Source: Chloroflexota bacterium
Lineage (GTDB): Bacteria > Chloroflexota > UBA5177 > JANWHV01
Length of the DNA stretch: 5,022 bases
Direction of reading: 5' to 3'
Assembly (NCBI GenBank): GCA_025924845.1
Contig: JAICHN010000391.1
Location: 1-5,022 of the forward strand
Shown here: positions 1 to 5,022 of the stretch, piece by piece
Layout: the number at the start of each line of letters is the position of its first letter
How positions within the stretch are numbered: position 1 is the first letter of the stretch
Position numbers and translations under genes: made by a program
Notes under the pieces: generated by a model
Seen by the model: the letters and a program-made list of their open reading frames with translations, nothing else
Told to the model about the DNA's origin: nothing
The model's database searches: none

Positions 1-536
1 AGGTAGCGGCGCCGCAGCTGACCGGCGCGCTGTTCGTCGCCGATATGGACCGCTTGCAGTTGCTCGAACAGTAAGGAGAGATCGCCAACCTCGATATCGG
101 CACGGAGCACCCCGGCGGCTTTCGTGCGGTCGAGCAGCCGCTGGGTGCCTTCGTATGCCTTTTGGCCTTCGCGGTGCAGTTCCTCGGCAGCGGTGAAGGC
201 GCCGGCGAAACGCAGAGTCAATGAGTTGGCCCCGGCATCCAGACAGCGGTCCATGAAGCGGGCGAAGGCGGTCCACGGGTCGCCGTCATCGGCGAGCGCG
301 CGTTCCACCTCGACGATGTAGCGCCGCAGGCCGTCGAGGCATAGTTGTTGGAGGAGGTCGTCCTTCCCCTGGTAGCGACGATAGAGGGCGGCAATGCCTA
401 CCCCGGCGCGGGCGGCCACGGCAGCGATCGGGGCGTCCGGATCGGCCGTGAATACGGCGCGTGCCGCATCGAGGATCCGTTGGTCGTTGCGGGCCGCCTG
501 GGCGCGTCGCCCATTGAGCGGTAGCGTACTTGCCAT
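1..536 (-). CDS. TetR/AcrR-family transcriptional repressor (C-terminus cut by window edge)
   Basis: The reading frame runs on the minus strand from an ATG at 536-534 and is still open at base 1, giving 178 complete codons. TetR proteins are usually about 190-220 residues, so only a short C-terminal piece should be missing. Residues about 15-62 form the N-terminal DNA-binding domain: RNDQRILDAARAVF is helix 1, and AAVAARAGVGIAALYRRYQGKDDLL is the helix-turn-helix plus the characteristic LYRRY and K-D-LL segment. Residues about 65-178 are an alpha-helical ligand-binding and dimerisation domain (for example DPWTAFARFMDRCLD), resembling the SbtR-like C-terminal class. The ligand cannot be read from sequence. 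No Shine-Dalgarno sequence precedes the ATG. The gene is divergent from an NmrA-like gene and faces two palindromes, so the inference is that it represses itself and that neighbour. The family is secure; the target and ligand are inferred or unknown. Confidence 0.93.
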   Translation of the reverse strand, partial: MASTLPLNGRRAQAARNDQRILDAARAVFTADPDAPIAAVAARAGVGIAALYRRYQGKDDLLQQLCLDGLRRYIVEVERALADDGDPWTAFARFMDRCLDAGANSLTLRFAGAFTAAEELHREGQKAYEGTQRLLDRTKAAGVLRADIEVGDLSLLFEQLQAVHIGDEQRAGQLRRRY

Positions 537-543
537 GTACGGC

Positions 544-549
544 AATATA
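544..549 (-). promoter_or_regulatory. Candidate -10 box of the TetR gene
   Basis: On the minus strand this reads TATATT. It ends 7 nt before the ATG of the TetR gene, so transcription would begin at or next to the start codon. That fits the absence of a ribosome-binding site and suggests a leaderless message. No -35 consensus is visible; operator I occupies that stretch. The assignment rests on position and composition only. Confidence 0.33.
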
Positions 550-553
550 CAGC

Positions 554-573
554 AGAACGGAACGTTCCGCTCT
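554..573. promoter_or_regulatory. Putative TetR operator I (palindrome)
   Basis: AGAACGGAACGTTCCGCTCT is a 20-bp inverted repeat centred between 563 and 564 with one mismatched pair. Its central 12 bp, CGGAACGTTCCG (558-569), is a perfect palindrome. It shares the GTTCCGYTCY half-site with a second palindrome whose centre is 28 bp away. TetR dimers typically bind such palindromes in the intergenic region beside their own gene. The site lies just upstream of the TATAAT box at 573 and would cover the upstream part of promoters on either strand. Assigning it to the adjacent TetR protein is inference from position. Confidence 0.72.
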
Positions 574-578
574 ATAAT
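573..578 (+). promoter_or_regulatory. Candidate -10 box of the NmrA-like gene
   Basis: A perfect TATAAT hexamer sits between the two palindromes, in an AT-rich patch that stands out from GC-rich surroundings. No convincing -35 hexamer is seen 16-18 bp upstream, where operator I lies. The predicted start near 585 would give a leader of about 155 nt before the ATG at 740, which is long. A closer start, for example from TATAGG at 609-614, is an alternative. Confidence 0.4.
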
Positions 579-581
579 AAT

Positions 582-601
582 GGAAGGGAATGTTCCGTTC
601 C
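582..601. promoter_or_regulatory. Putative TetR operator II (palindrome)
   Basis: GGAAGGGAATGTTCCGTTCC is a 20-bp inverted repeat centred between 591 and 592. The core is GGAATGTTCC, with mismatches at the central pair and at one pair in each arm. Its right half, GTTCCGTTCC, nearly matches both half-sites of operator I. If the TATAAT box at 573-578 is the -10 of the NmrA-like gene, this site would cover that transcription start, a classical repressor position. Binding by the adjacent TetR protein is inferred. Confidence 0.66.
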
Positions 602-722
602 GTCTCGCTATAGGAGCCGTAGGCGTACGTTCTGCCGCCGATTTCGCTGATCGAGGTGCCGTGACGACAGTCCTCTGGATCCTGGCCAATCCGTTTGATC
701 CCTGGATGAAAAACGATCAGCA

Positions 723-732
723 AGGAAAGGAG
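723..732 (+). promoter_or_regulatory. Ribosome-binding site of the NmrA-like gene
   Basis: The purine-rich AGGAAAGGAG-type stretch ends 7 nt before the ATG at 740. It fixes this start, which also places the nucleotide-binding MILVTGAT strand at the very N-terminus, as is usual in the family. Confidence 0.75.
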
Positions 733-739
733 TGGCGAT

Positions 740-1594
740 ATGATCTTGGTTACTGGAGCAACCGCCCCCATTGGTCGATACGTAGTCGAGCAACTCCTGG
801 CCGCCGGCAATGAGGTCCGGGCCTTGACCCGTAACCCTGAGACGGCCACCCTGCCGGCTGGGGCCGAGATTGTCGCCGGGGATCTGTCGGCGCCCGAGAC
901 GCTGCCGGCCGCGCTGAACGGTGTCTCGGCTGTGTTCGTTCAGGCGTATGTGCCGGGCTTCGCGCCCGCGTTCCTCAAGGCCGCGAAGGACGCTGGGGTA
1001 CGGCGAATCGTATTCCAGTCGTCGGGAGCGGTGGTGGACGGCGTGCGAGAGCAGCCGAATATGATTGCCGCCTTCCACGCTGAGATCGAGCAAGCGATCG
1101 AGGAATCAGGGTTGGAGTGGACGTTCTTGCGGCTGGAGGTGGCGGCCGCCAATGCCTTGCAATGGGCGATGGATGTCCCGGAGCAGGTGAAGGCGGGCGA
1201 CGTCGTGCGCGGCCCCTACGGTGAGGCAGCCGGCTCCCCGATCCATGAGGCCGACATCGCCGCTGTCGGTGTGGTTGCGCTCACCTCGGCCGCCCATGTC
1301 GGCGCGAAGTACAGACTGACCGGCCCGGAGTCACTGACGCACAATGAGCAGGTGCGGATTATCGGCGAGGCCATCGGCCGGCCGTTACACTATGCGGAAC
1401 TACCGCGAGATGTCGCCCGGCAGGAGATGCTCGATCGCCACCAGCCGCCCCCAGTCGTGGACATGCTGCTTGAGGCGTGGTCCCATGCCGTCGGTCAGCC
1501 TGCCCTCGTCCTGCCTACCGTGGAGGAGGTTACCGGGAAGCCGGCACGCACCTTCCGCGAATGGGCCGTCGACCACGCCGCTGACTTCCGCTAA
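740..1594 (+). CDS. NmrA-like NAD(P)-binding protein (atypical SDR)
   Basis: This 284-residue protein has the normal length for the NmrA/YtfG (QorB)-like atypical short-chain dehydrogenase group. Residues 3-12 (LVTGATAPIG) form the first Rossmann strand and the glycine-rich GxxGxxG dinucleotide loop. ALTRNPE (about 28-34) follows the second strand, where NADP-preferring members often carry a basic residue. AGDLSAPETL (46-55), VRRIVFQSSGAV (about 87-98), and the segment FHAEIEQAIEESGLEWTFLRLE with the downstream PIHEADIAAVGV are family hallmarks. There is no YxxxK catalytic pair of classical SDRs, so it may be a quinone or other reductase, or a redox sensor that binds NAD(P) without catalysis. 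It should be cytosolic, as there is no signal peptide or membrane segment. It is divergent from the TetR gene, probably repressed by it, and 75 bp ahead of the winged-helix gene. The fold is secure; the substrate is unknown. Confidence 0.93.
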   Translation: MILVTGATAPIGRYVVEQLLAAGNEVRALTRNPETATLPAGAEIVAGDLSAPETLPAALNGVSAVFVQAYVPGFAPAFLKAAKDAGVRRIVFQSSGAVVDGVREQPNMIAAFHAEIEQAIEESGLEWTFLRLEVAAANALQWAMDVPEQVKAGDVVRGPYGEAAGSPIHEADIAAVGVVALTSAAHVGAKYRLTGPESLTHNEQVRIIGEAIGRPLHYAELPRDVARQEMLDRHQPPPVVDMLLEAWSHAVGQPALVLPTVEEVTGKPARTFREWAVDHAADFR

Positions 1595-1657
1595 CATCCA
1601 CCTGTCGCCGGCTGACGGTGCTGAAGGCGCCCGTCGGCAAGCTGGTTGGCTGAATGC

Positions 1658-1662
1658 AGGAG
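1658..1662 (+). promoter_or_regulatory. Ribosome-binding site deciding the winged-helix gene start
   Basis: AGGAG lies 7 nt before the ATG at 1670. It favours that start over the in-frame TTG at 1646, which would place this site inside the gene. A later in-frame ATG at 1709 has a weaker AAGGA-type site at 1694-1698, about 10 nt upstream, and remains possible. Confidence 0.6.
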
Positions 1663-1669
1663 ATGCCGA

Positions 1670-2848
1670 ATGTTTGGACCGCCGACGGAGAATAAGGATG
1701 GGCTAGACATGGCAACACGACCGCCAACAAAGGCCGATCTACAAAATGGAAGCGGCTCCGCCGAGGTGCTTGGCCGGCGCGCCCTCAACCGCGCTCTACT
1801 GGCCCGGCAGTTCCTGCTGAACCGTGAGCGACTTGGCGCCGCAGCGACGATCGAGCACCTGGTCGGCATGCAGGCCCAGGCGCCAAACGCGCCCTATGTT
1901 GGGCTATGGACCCGCCTCGAAGGCTTCGATCCGAACGAACTGGCCCAGTTGATCGCCGATCGTCTTGCCGTCCGCGCCTCGCTGATGCGTACCACTCTGC
2001 ACCTGGTAACGGCGCGGGACTGCCTGGCCCTACGTCCAGTGATACGGCCCGTCCTGGAGCGCGGCCTGTATTCGGGCAGTCCCTTTGGACGCAATCTGGT
2101 CGGCATGGATATGGAGAGGCTGTTGACAGCCGGGCGGGCGATCCTGGAGGAGCAGCCGCAGACCACCGCGGCGCTCGGCAAGCTGCTGCATGAGCAGTGG
2201 CCGGATCGTGACGCCATGTCCCTCGCCCACGCGATCCGCTACCTTTTGCCGGTGGTCCAGTTGCCGCCCAGGGGTATCTGGGGCGCAAGCGGCCAGGCCA
2301 CCTGGACTACGGTCGAGGCGTGGCTGGGCAGTCCGGTCGGGACCAGCGCGACGCCGGACGATATGATCATGCGCTACCTGGGCGCGTTCGGGCCGGCCGG
2401 CGTCAACGACATGCAGGCATGGTGTTGGCTGACCAAGTTGCGCGAGGTCGTCGAGCGGTTGAGGCCGAGGCTTCGCACCTTTCGGGACGAGCAGGGCAAC
2501 GAACTATTCGATCTGCCCGAGGCGCCGCGTCCCGACCCCGACATTCCGGCCCCGCCGCGCTTTCTGCCGGAGTACGATAACCTGCTGCTCTCTCATGCCG
2601 ACCGCGCGCGCGTGATCGCCGACGAGCACCGAACACGGGTTTTCACCAGGGGCGCCTTGCTGGTCGACGGCTTCGTCGTGGGCTCCTGGAAGATTAATCG
2701 CGGTCGGTCAACCGCCACCCTGGCGATCGAGCTCTTTTCCGCACTCGCCGAGGCGGATCGCGGCGACGCGGCAGCGGAAGGGGCACGCCTGCTTGCCTTC
2801 ACGGCCCCCGGCGCCGCTCACGAGATCCAGTTCATCTCCGCGGGCTGA
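1670..2848 (+). CDS. Winged-helix DNA-binding protein of the AlkZ/YcaQ family (HTH_42, DUF1006); possible DNA glycosylase
   Basis: From the ATG at 1670 the protein has 392 residues, close to the usual 350-400 for this family. The N-terminal winged-helix part begins at VLGRRALNRALLARQFLL (residues 33-50) and runs into EHLVGMQAQAPNAPYVGLW. RASLMRTTLHLVTARD (102-117), RFLPEYDNLLLSHADR (297-312) and VDGFVVGSWKI (332-342) are strongly conserved family blocks. In Streptomyces AlkZ, a glycosylase that unhooks azinomycin crosslinks, a QxQ motif is catalytic; here QAQ occupies residues 68-70 in the equivalent context. A base-excision role on bulky or crosslinked alkyl lesions is therefore plausible, but many relatives have no tested activity. 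It should be cytosolic. The gene follows the NmrA-like gene by 75 bp on the same strand, with no clear terminator between them, so co-transcription is possible. A 379-residue form from ATG 1709 is the main alternative, because the first 30 or so residues are not conserved-looking. Confidence 0.9.
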   Translation: MFGPPTENKDGLDMATRPPTKADLQNGSGSAEVLGRRALNRALLARQFLLNRERLGAAATIEHLVGMQAQAPNAPYVGLWTRLEGFDPNELAQLIADRLAVRASLMRTTLHLVTARDCLALRPVIRPVLERGLYSGSPFGRNLVGMDMERLLTAGRAILEEQPQTTAALGKLLHEQWPDRDAMSLAHAIRYLLPVVQLPPRGIWGASGQATWTTVEAWLGSPVGTSATPDDMIMRYLGAFGPAGVNDMQAWCWLTKLREVVERLRPRLRTFRDEQGNELFDLPEAPRPDPDIPAPPRFLPEYDNLLLSHADRARVIADEHRTRVFTRGALLVDGFVVGSWKINRGRSTATLAIELFSALAEADRGDAAAEGARLLAFTAPGAAHEIQFISAG

Positions 2849-2890
2849 CCGGCCGACGGCGAACCCCGTCATGGCGAGGTCGCGGCCCGT

Positions 2891-2896
2891 TACACT
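2891..2896 (+). promoter_or_regulatory. Candidate -10 box of the response-regulator gene
   Basis: TACACT, preceded by GT, sits in the 82-bp spacer between the winged-helix gene and the response regulator, 34 bp before the ATG at 2931. No matching -35 element is seen. It is a weak call based on the hexamer and its position. Confidence 0.25.
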
Positions 2897-2915
2897 ACTC
2901 ATGAGACAGGGCAGC

Positions 2916-2923
2916 GAGGGGAG
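2916..2923 (+). promoter_or_regulatory. Ribosome-binding site of the response-regulator gene
   Basis: GAGGGGAG ends 7 nt before the ATG at 2931. It selects this start over the in-frame ATG at 2901 and longer upstream extensions, which overlap the previous gene and have no comparable site. Confidence 0.7.
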
Positions 2924-2930
2924 CGCGGGC

Positions 2931-3620
2931 ATGGCGCATATCCTGTTGGTGGAAGATGAGGAGCAGCTCGGCAGGCTGGTGCGCGAACAGTTTCTGGCTG
3001 CCGGCCACGGCGTACACCTGGTGACCACCGGCCCGGCCGCACTCCACGCGATGGAAACCAGCGCGCCGGATCTGGTCATTCTGGATTGGATGCTTCCCGG
3101 TCTGGATGGGTTGGAGGTGTGTCGGCGTATCCGCGCGCGCAGCATCGTCCCCATCTTGATGCTTACGGCGCGTGCCGAGGAGGTGGACCGCGTGCTGGGC
3201 CTGGAAGTGGGCGCCGACGACTATCTCACCAAGCCGTTCAGCATGCCTGAGTTGCTGGCCCGCGCCCGCGCCCTGCTGCGCCGCGTCTCGCTAATGAGCG
3301 AACGGGCGGGTGGTGAACAGTCCACTGCCGTGTTGGAGGTAGGAGATCTGAGGGTGGATGTGGCCGGGCGCGCCGCGTGGGTAGGCGGTACGGCGGTGGA
3401 TCTCACCCCCAAGGAATGGGACTTGCTGCATGTGCTCGCCGCTCATCCGGGCCGCGCCTACAGCAGAGAGTACCTGTTGCGCACGATCTGGGGCGTTGAT
3501 TATGACGGCTTCGACCGCACCGTAGATACCCACGTCGTGCGCCTGCGTCGGAAGCTGGGCGCCTATGGCGAGCGCATCGTAACGGTGTGGGGCGTAGGCT
3601 ATAAGCTGATGGCCGGCTAG
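2931..3620 (+). CDS. OmpR/PhoB-family two-component response regulator
   Basis: This complete 229-residue protein has the standard length for the family. The receiver domain spans residues about 2-118: acidic pair E8-D9 (LLVEDEE), phospho-acceptor Asp52 (LVILDWMLPGLDG), Thr79 (MLTARAEEVDR) and Lys101 (DDYLTKPF), so every residue needed for phosphotransfer is present. After a linker at about 119-133, a winged-helix effector domain covers 134-227, with DLTPKEWDLLHVLAAHPG, the recognition-helix segment RTVDTHVVRLRRKLG and the closing wing IVTVWGVGYKL. It should bind direct-repeat DNA as a dimer once phosphorylated by its kinase. The partner is almost certainly the histidine kinase starting 118 bp downstream. 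The signal and regulon cannot be read from the protein. The direct repeats just after this gene are candidate binding sites. The N-terminus is set by a good ribosome-binding site and by the start of the receiver's first strand. Confidence 0.96.
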   Translation: MAHILLVEDEEQLGRLVREQFLAAGHGVHLVTTGPAALHAMETSAPDLVILDWMLPGLDGLEVCRRIRARSIVPILMLTARAEEVDRVLGLEVGADDYLTKPFSMPELLARARALLRRVSLMSERAGGEQSTAVLEVGDLRVDVAGRAAWVGGTAVDLTPKEWDLLHVLAAHPGRAYSREYLLRTIWGVDYDGFDRTVDTHVVRLRRKLGAYGERIVTVWGVGYKLMAG

Positions 3621-3628
3621 AGCGCTAC

Positions 3629-3683
3629 ATTTCCGCCACACTTTCGCCACCTTGCCGGCACTCCCTTCCCATCGTTCCGCCAT
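3629..3683 (+). repeat. 11-bp-period direct repeats, possible response-regulator box
   Basis: The word TTCCGCCA occurs at 3631-3638 and again exactly 44 bp later at 3675-3682. GCCAC recurs at 3635-3639 and 3646-3650, and the related GGCAC is at 3657-3661, in the same 11-bp register. The whole can be laid out as five 11-bp units of consensus nnTTCCGCCAC, of which the first, second and fifth are good, the third is fair and the fourth is poor. OmpR/PhoB-type regulators bind tandem direct repeats of about 11 bp on one face of the helix, just upstream of the -10 box, which is the layout here. Binding by the adjacent regulator is inferred. Confidence 0.5.
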
Positions 3684-3691
3684 GGGCTTGG

Positions 3692-3710
3692 CCTATACTG
3701 CGAGTATAGG
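3692..3710. promoter_or_regulatory. Inverted repeat over a TATACT -10-like box
   Basis: CCTATACT, a GCG spacer and AGTATAGG form a perfect 8-bp inverted repeat. The left arm contains TATACT (3694-3699), a good -10 hexamer for the kinase gene, with a predicted start near 3706 and a leader of about 33 nt. The symmetry may be an operator, or may only reflect -10-like sequence on both strands. No -35 consensus is visible; the repeat array lies there instead, as in activator-dependent promoters. Confidence 0.42.
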
Positions 3711-3738
3711 GCCCTACAGGATCACGAAAAGAGAAAGC

Positions 3739-5022
3739 GTGGCGCGGTTCATTCATCGTGTGTTGGAGGCGCCCGGCCTCCTGGCCGCGGCAATTCGGGA
3801 GAATGCATCCTTGACACGTCCCCTCCGGGTGGGGATAGCGCGGGGCGTGGGCGAGGGTCTGCTCGGCAGCCTGGCCTTGAGCTTGGTGGGGTCGCTGATC
3901 GACCAGCCCGTTCCCGGCGCTCAGGTCATGCTCCGCCTGGCGGGTGGGCTATGCTATGCCCTCGCCTTGCTCTGGCTTGGCGCCTGGCCTGCCTGGCGCA
4001 TACGCCTGCCCCGAATCCGCCACTGGTACTGGCGGCTGGTGCTCGGCCTGCCGCGCTGCATTCTGTATGCGGTGCTGTTGGCGATCGGCGCCGCGGCGAT
4101 CACGACAATAATCCGCGTACTGCCGGGCGATCTGAATGCGCGCGCCTTCCTACCGGGACTCGTCCCTCTCGTAGTCTTTACCTTCTTCGCGCTCCGTATA
4201 CCTCTGGTCACGGGCGAGCGCCTTCGCCTGTGGGCGGGCCGCCGCTTGCGCCGCCAGCTTACCCTTTCCCACCTGGTGGTCGTGCTGATCACGATGATTG
4301 GCCTGGTCAGCCTGGGTGGGACAGGGGTGATGGTGGCCCTGATCGGCTTCTTGCCCGCGCCGGCAAATCAGGCCACCGTGGTGGCCCAGGCCGTAAAGCC
4401 GACGGCCGGCAGGCCGCTCAGTCGGGATCAGGTGCAAACTACCCTGAACGCATTATTCAGCCAGGATGTTCGGCCCGGCGCGATTACGCACGCGCCGCTG
4501 TTGGCCGTTATTCCCTGGTCCTCGGTCAACCGCCGTGCCCTGGTGGCCGACCTACACGGCACGGTGGTGGGCGCCACCAGATCCGAGGATTTCGCCCGGC
4601 AATGTCCCGATCTGACGGCGGAGACTCGGCTGCCTTCCTCGATCTGGACCAGCTTTTTGCGCGCGGCGCGGGCGGGCCGGGACGCCGAAGCCGCGGTGCC
4701 GGTTCGACTGCTGTGCGGCGGCGGGGCGGGCGATCAGCGCTACGCCGAGGCGCCCATCTACGATGGTCGGCATCAGCCGATTGGCATGGCGGTCGTGCAG
4801 GGCGGTCGGTTCCACCCAACGACCAAGGAGTTGTTGGGGGTATTGGTAGTGGGCGTAACCGCCGCCACCGTTGCCCTCTTAATCGTGGCCGTGATCCCCA
4901 CCCTTGCCATCTCCACCCTGGTCAGCTATGTCTTCGCGCGCGACATTACCCGTCATCTGGTGGCGGTCTCGCAGGCGGCGTCGGCGTTGGCGGACGGTGA
5001 TCTCTCACAACGGGCCCCGATG
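3739..5022 (+). CDS. Sensor histidine kinase, N-terminal part with six predicted membrane segments and start of HAMP (cut by window edge)
   Basis: The frame opens at GTG 3739 and is still open at base 5022, giving 428 codons. Hydrophobic segments lie at about 36-53, 63-83, 99-127, 137-155, 177-204 and 366-396. Arg-rich stretches at 86-99 and 159-173 mark cytosolic loops, so residues about 205-364 should lie outside the membrane as a sensor domain. The segment RRQLTLSHLVVVLITM at 171 looks like the normal N-terminus of a two-segment kinase; the four segments before it are an addition. After the last segment, FARDITRHLVAVSQAASALADGDLSQRAP (about 399-427) is the start of a HAMP linker. The dimerisation (H-box) and ATPase domains must lie beyond the edge, so kinase identity rests on HAMP, architecture and the adjacent response regulator. 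Cys289 and Cys326 fall in the outer domain. Upstream purines (AGAGAAAG, 3730-3737) are a weak ribosome site. An in-frame ATG at 3682 has none and lies before the likely transcription start. Confidence 0.85.
   Translation, partial: MARFIHRVLEAPGLLAAAIRENASLTRPLRVGIARGVGEGLLGSLALSLVGSLIDQPVPGAQVMLRLAGGLCYALALLWLGAWPAWRIRLPRIRHWYWRLVLGLPRCILYAVLLAIGAAAITTIIRVLPGDLNARAFLPGLVPLVVFTFFALRIPLVTGERLRLWAGRRLRRQLTLSHLVVVLITMIGLVSLGGTGVMVALIGFLPAPANQATVVAQAVKPTAGRPLSRDQVQTTLNALFSQDVRPGAITHAPLLAVIPWSSVNRRALVADLHGTVVGATRSEDFARQCPDLTAETRLPSSIWTSFLRAARAGRDAEAAVPVRLLCGGGAGDQRYAEAPIYDGRHQPIGMAVVQGGRFHPTTKELLGVLVVGVTAATVALLIVAVIPTLAISTLVSYVFARDITRHLVAVSQAASALADGDLSQRAPM

Noticed and set aside
394..813. Plus-strand open frame of 139 codons across the divergent promoter
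   Set aside because: It overlaps the TetR gene antisense, crosses both palindromes and the NmrA-like start, and has no ribosome site or recognisable domain.
706..813. Short leader peptide starting at ATG 706
   Set aside because: It has no ribosome site and runs out of frame into the NmrA-like gene with no sign of selection.
286..849. Minus-strand frame of 187 codons and the overlapping minus-strand frame 608-1093
   Set aside because: Both are antisense to the well-supported NmrA-like gene or out of frame with the TetR gene, with Arg-rich low-information translations.
1611..1638. Hairpin of 8 bp (GCTGACGG/CCGTCGGC) after the NmrA-like gene as a terminator
   Set aside because: The loop is 12 nt and no T-run follows, so it does not meet the pattern of an intrinsic terminator; it may be a chance pairing in GC-rich DNA.
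2793..2930. N-terminal extension of the response regulator back into the winged-helix gene
   Set aside because: The receiver domain begins at 2931 with a good ribosome site just before it; the extension is an antisense-like, Arg/Pro/Ser-rich read-through.
3682..3738. Upstream in-frame ATG at 3682 as the kinase start
   Set aside because: It has no ribosome site, its first base falls in the repeat array, and it precedes the predicted transcription start near 3706; GTG 3739 fits better, though the ATG is not excluded.
3951..5000. 349-codon plus-strand frame inside the kinase gene
   Set aside because: It is a +2-type shadow of the kinase: rich in Gly, Arg and Pro with no domain pattern, while the overlapping frame encodes clear membrane segments and a HAMP start.

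Overview
This GC-rich bacterial window holds five protein genes in three blocks and no RNA genes, mobile elements or CRISPR arrays. Gene content (an AlkZ/HTH_42-type winged-helix protein, a TetR/NmrA divergent pair, and an OmpR-type regulator next to a multi-spanning HAMP kinase) and base composition fit Chloroflexota or Actinomycetota. The window contains no phylogenetic marker, so this assignment is a low-confidence inference.

Block 1 (1-1594) is a divergent pair. A TetR-family repressor on the minus strand is cut by the left edge of the window and faces away from an NmrA-like NAD(P)-binding protein on the plus strand. Their shared intergenic region holds two 20-bp palindromes built on the same half-site, placed on either side of a TATAAT box. 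This is the layout expected of a local repressor controlling both itself and the reductase-like gene.

Block 2 (1670-2848) is a winged-helix protein of the AlkZ/YcaQ (HTH_42, formerly DUF1006) family. It lies 75 bp downstream of the NmrA-like gene on the same strand and may be co-transcribed with it. It carries a Gln-Ala-Gln tripeptide where characterised AlkZ glycosylases have their catalytic QxQ motif.

Block 3 (2931-5022) is a two-component system: a complete OmpR/PhoB-family response regulator, then a sensor histidine kinase cut by the right edge just after the start of its HAMP domain. The two genes are separated by a 118-bp spacer that carries 11-bp-spaced direct repeats, a TATACT box and an inverted repeat. 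The kinase may therefore have its own promoter, possibly controlled by its partner regulator. The kinase has four predicted membrane segments ahead of the usual two-segment sensor module.

I see no clearly new multi-gene system. The points most worth a second look are the paired operators, the AlkZ-like motif, the extended membrane part of the kinase, and the periodic repeats in front of it.
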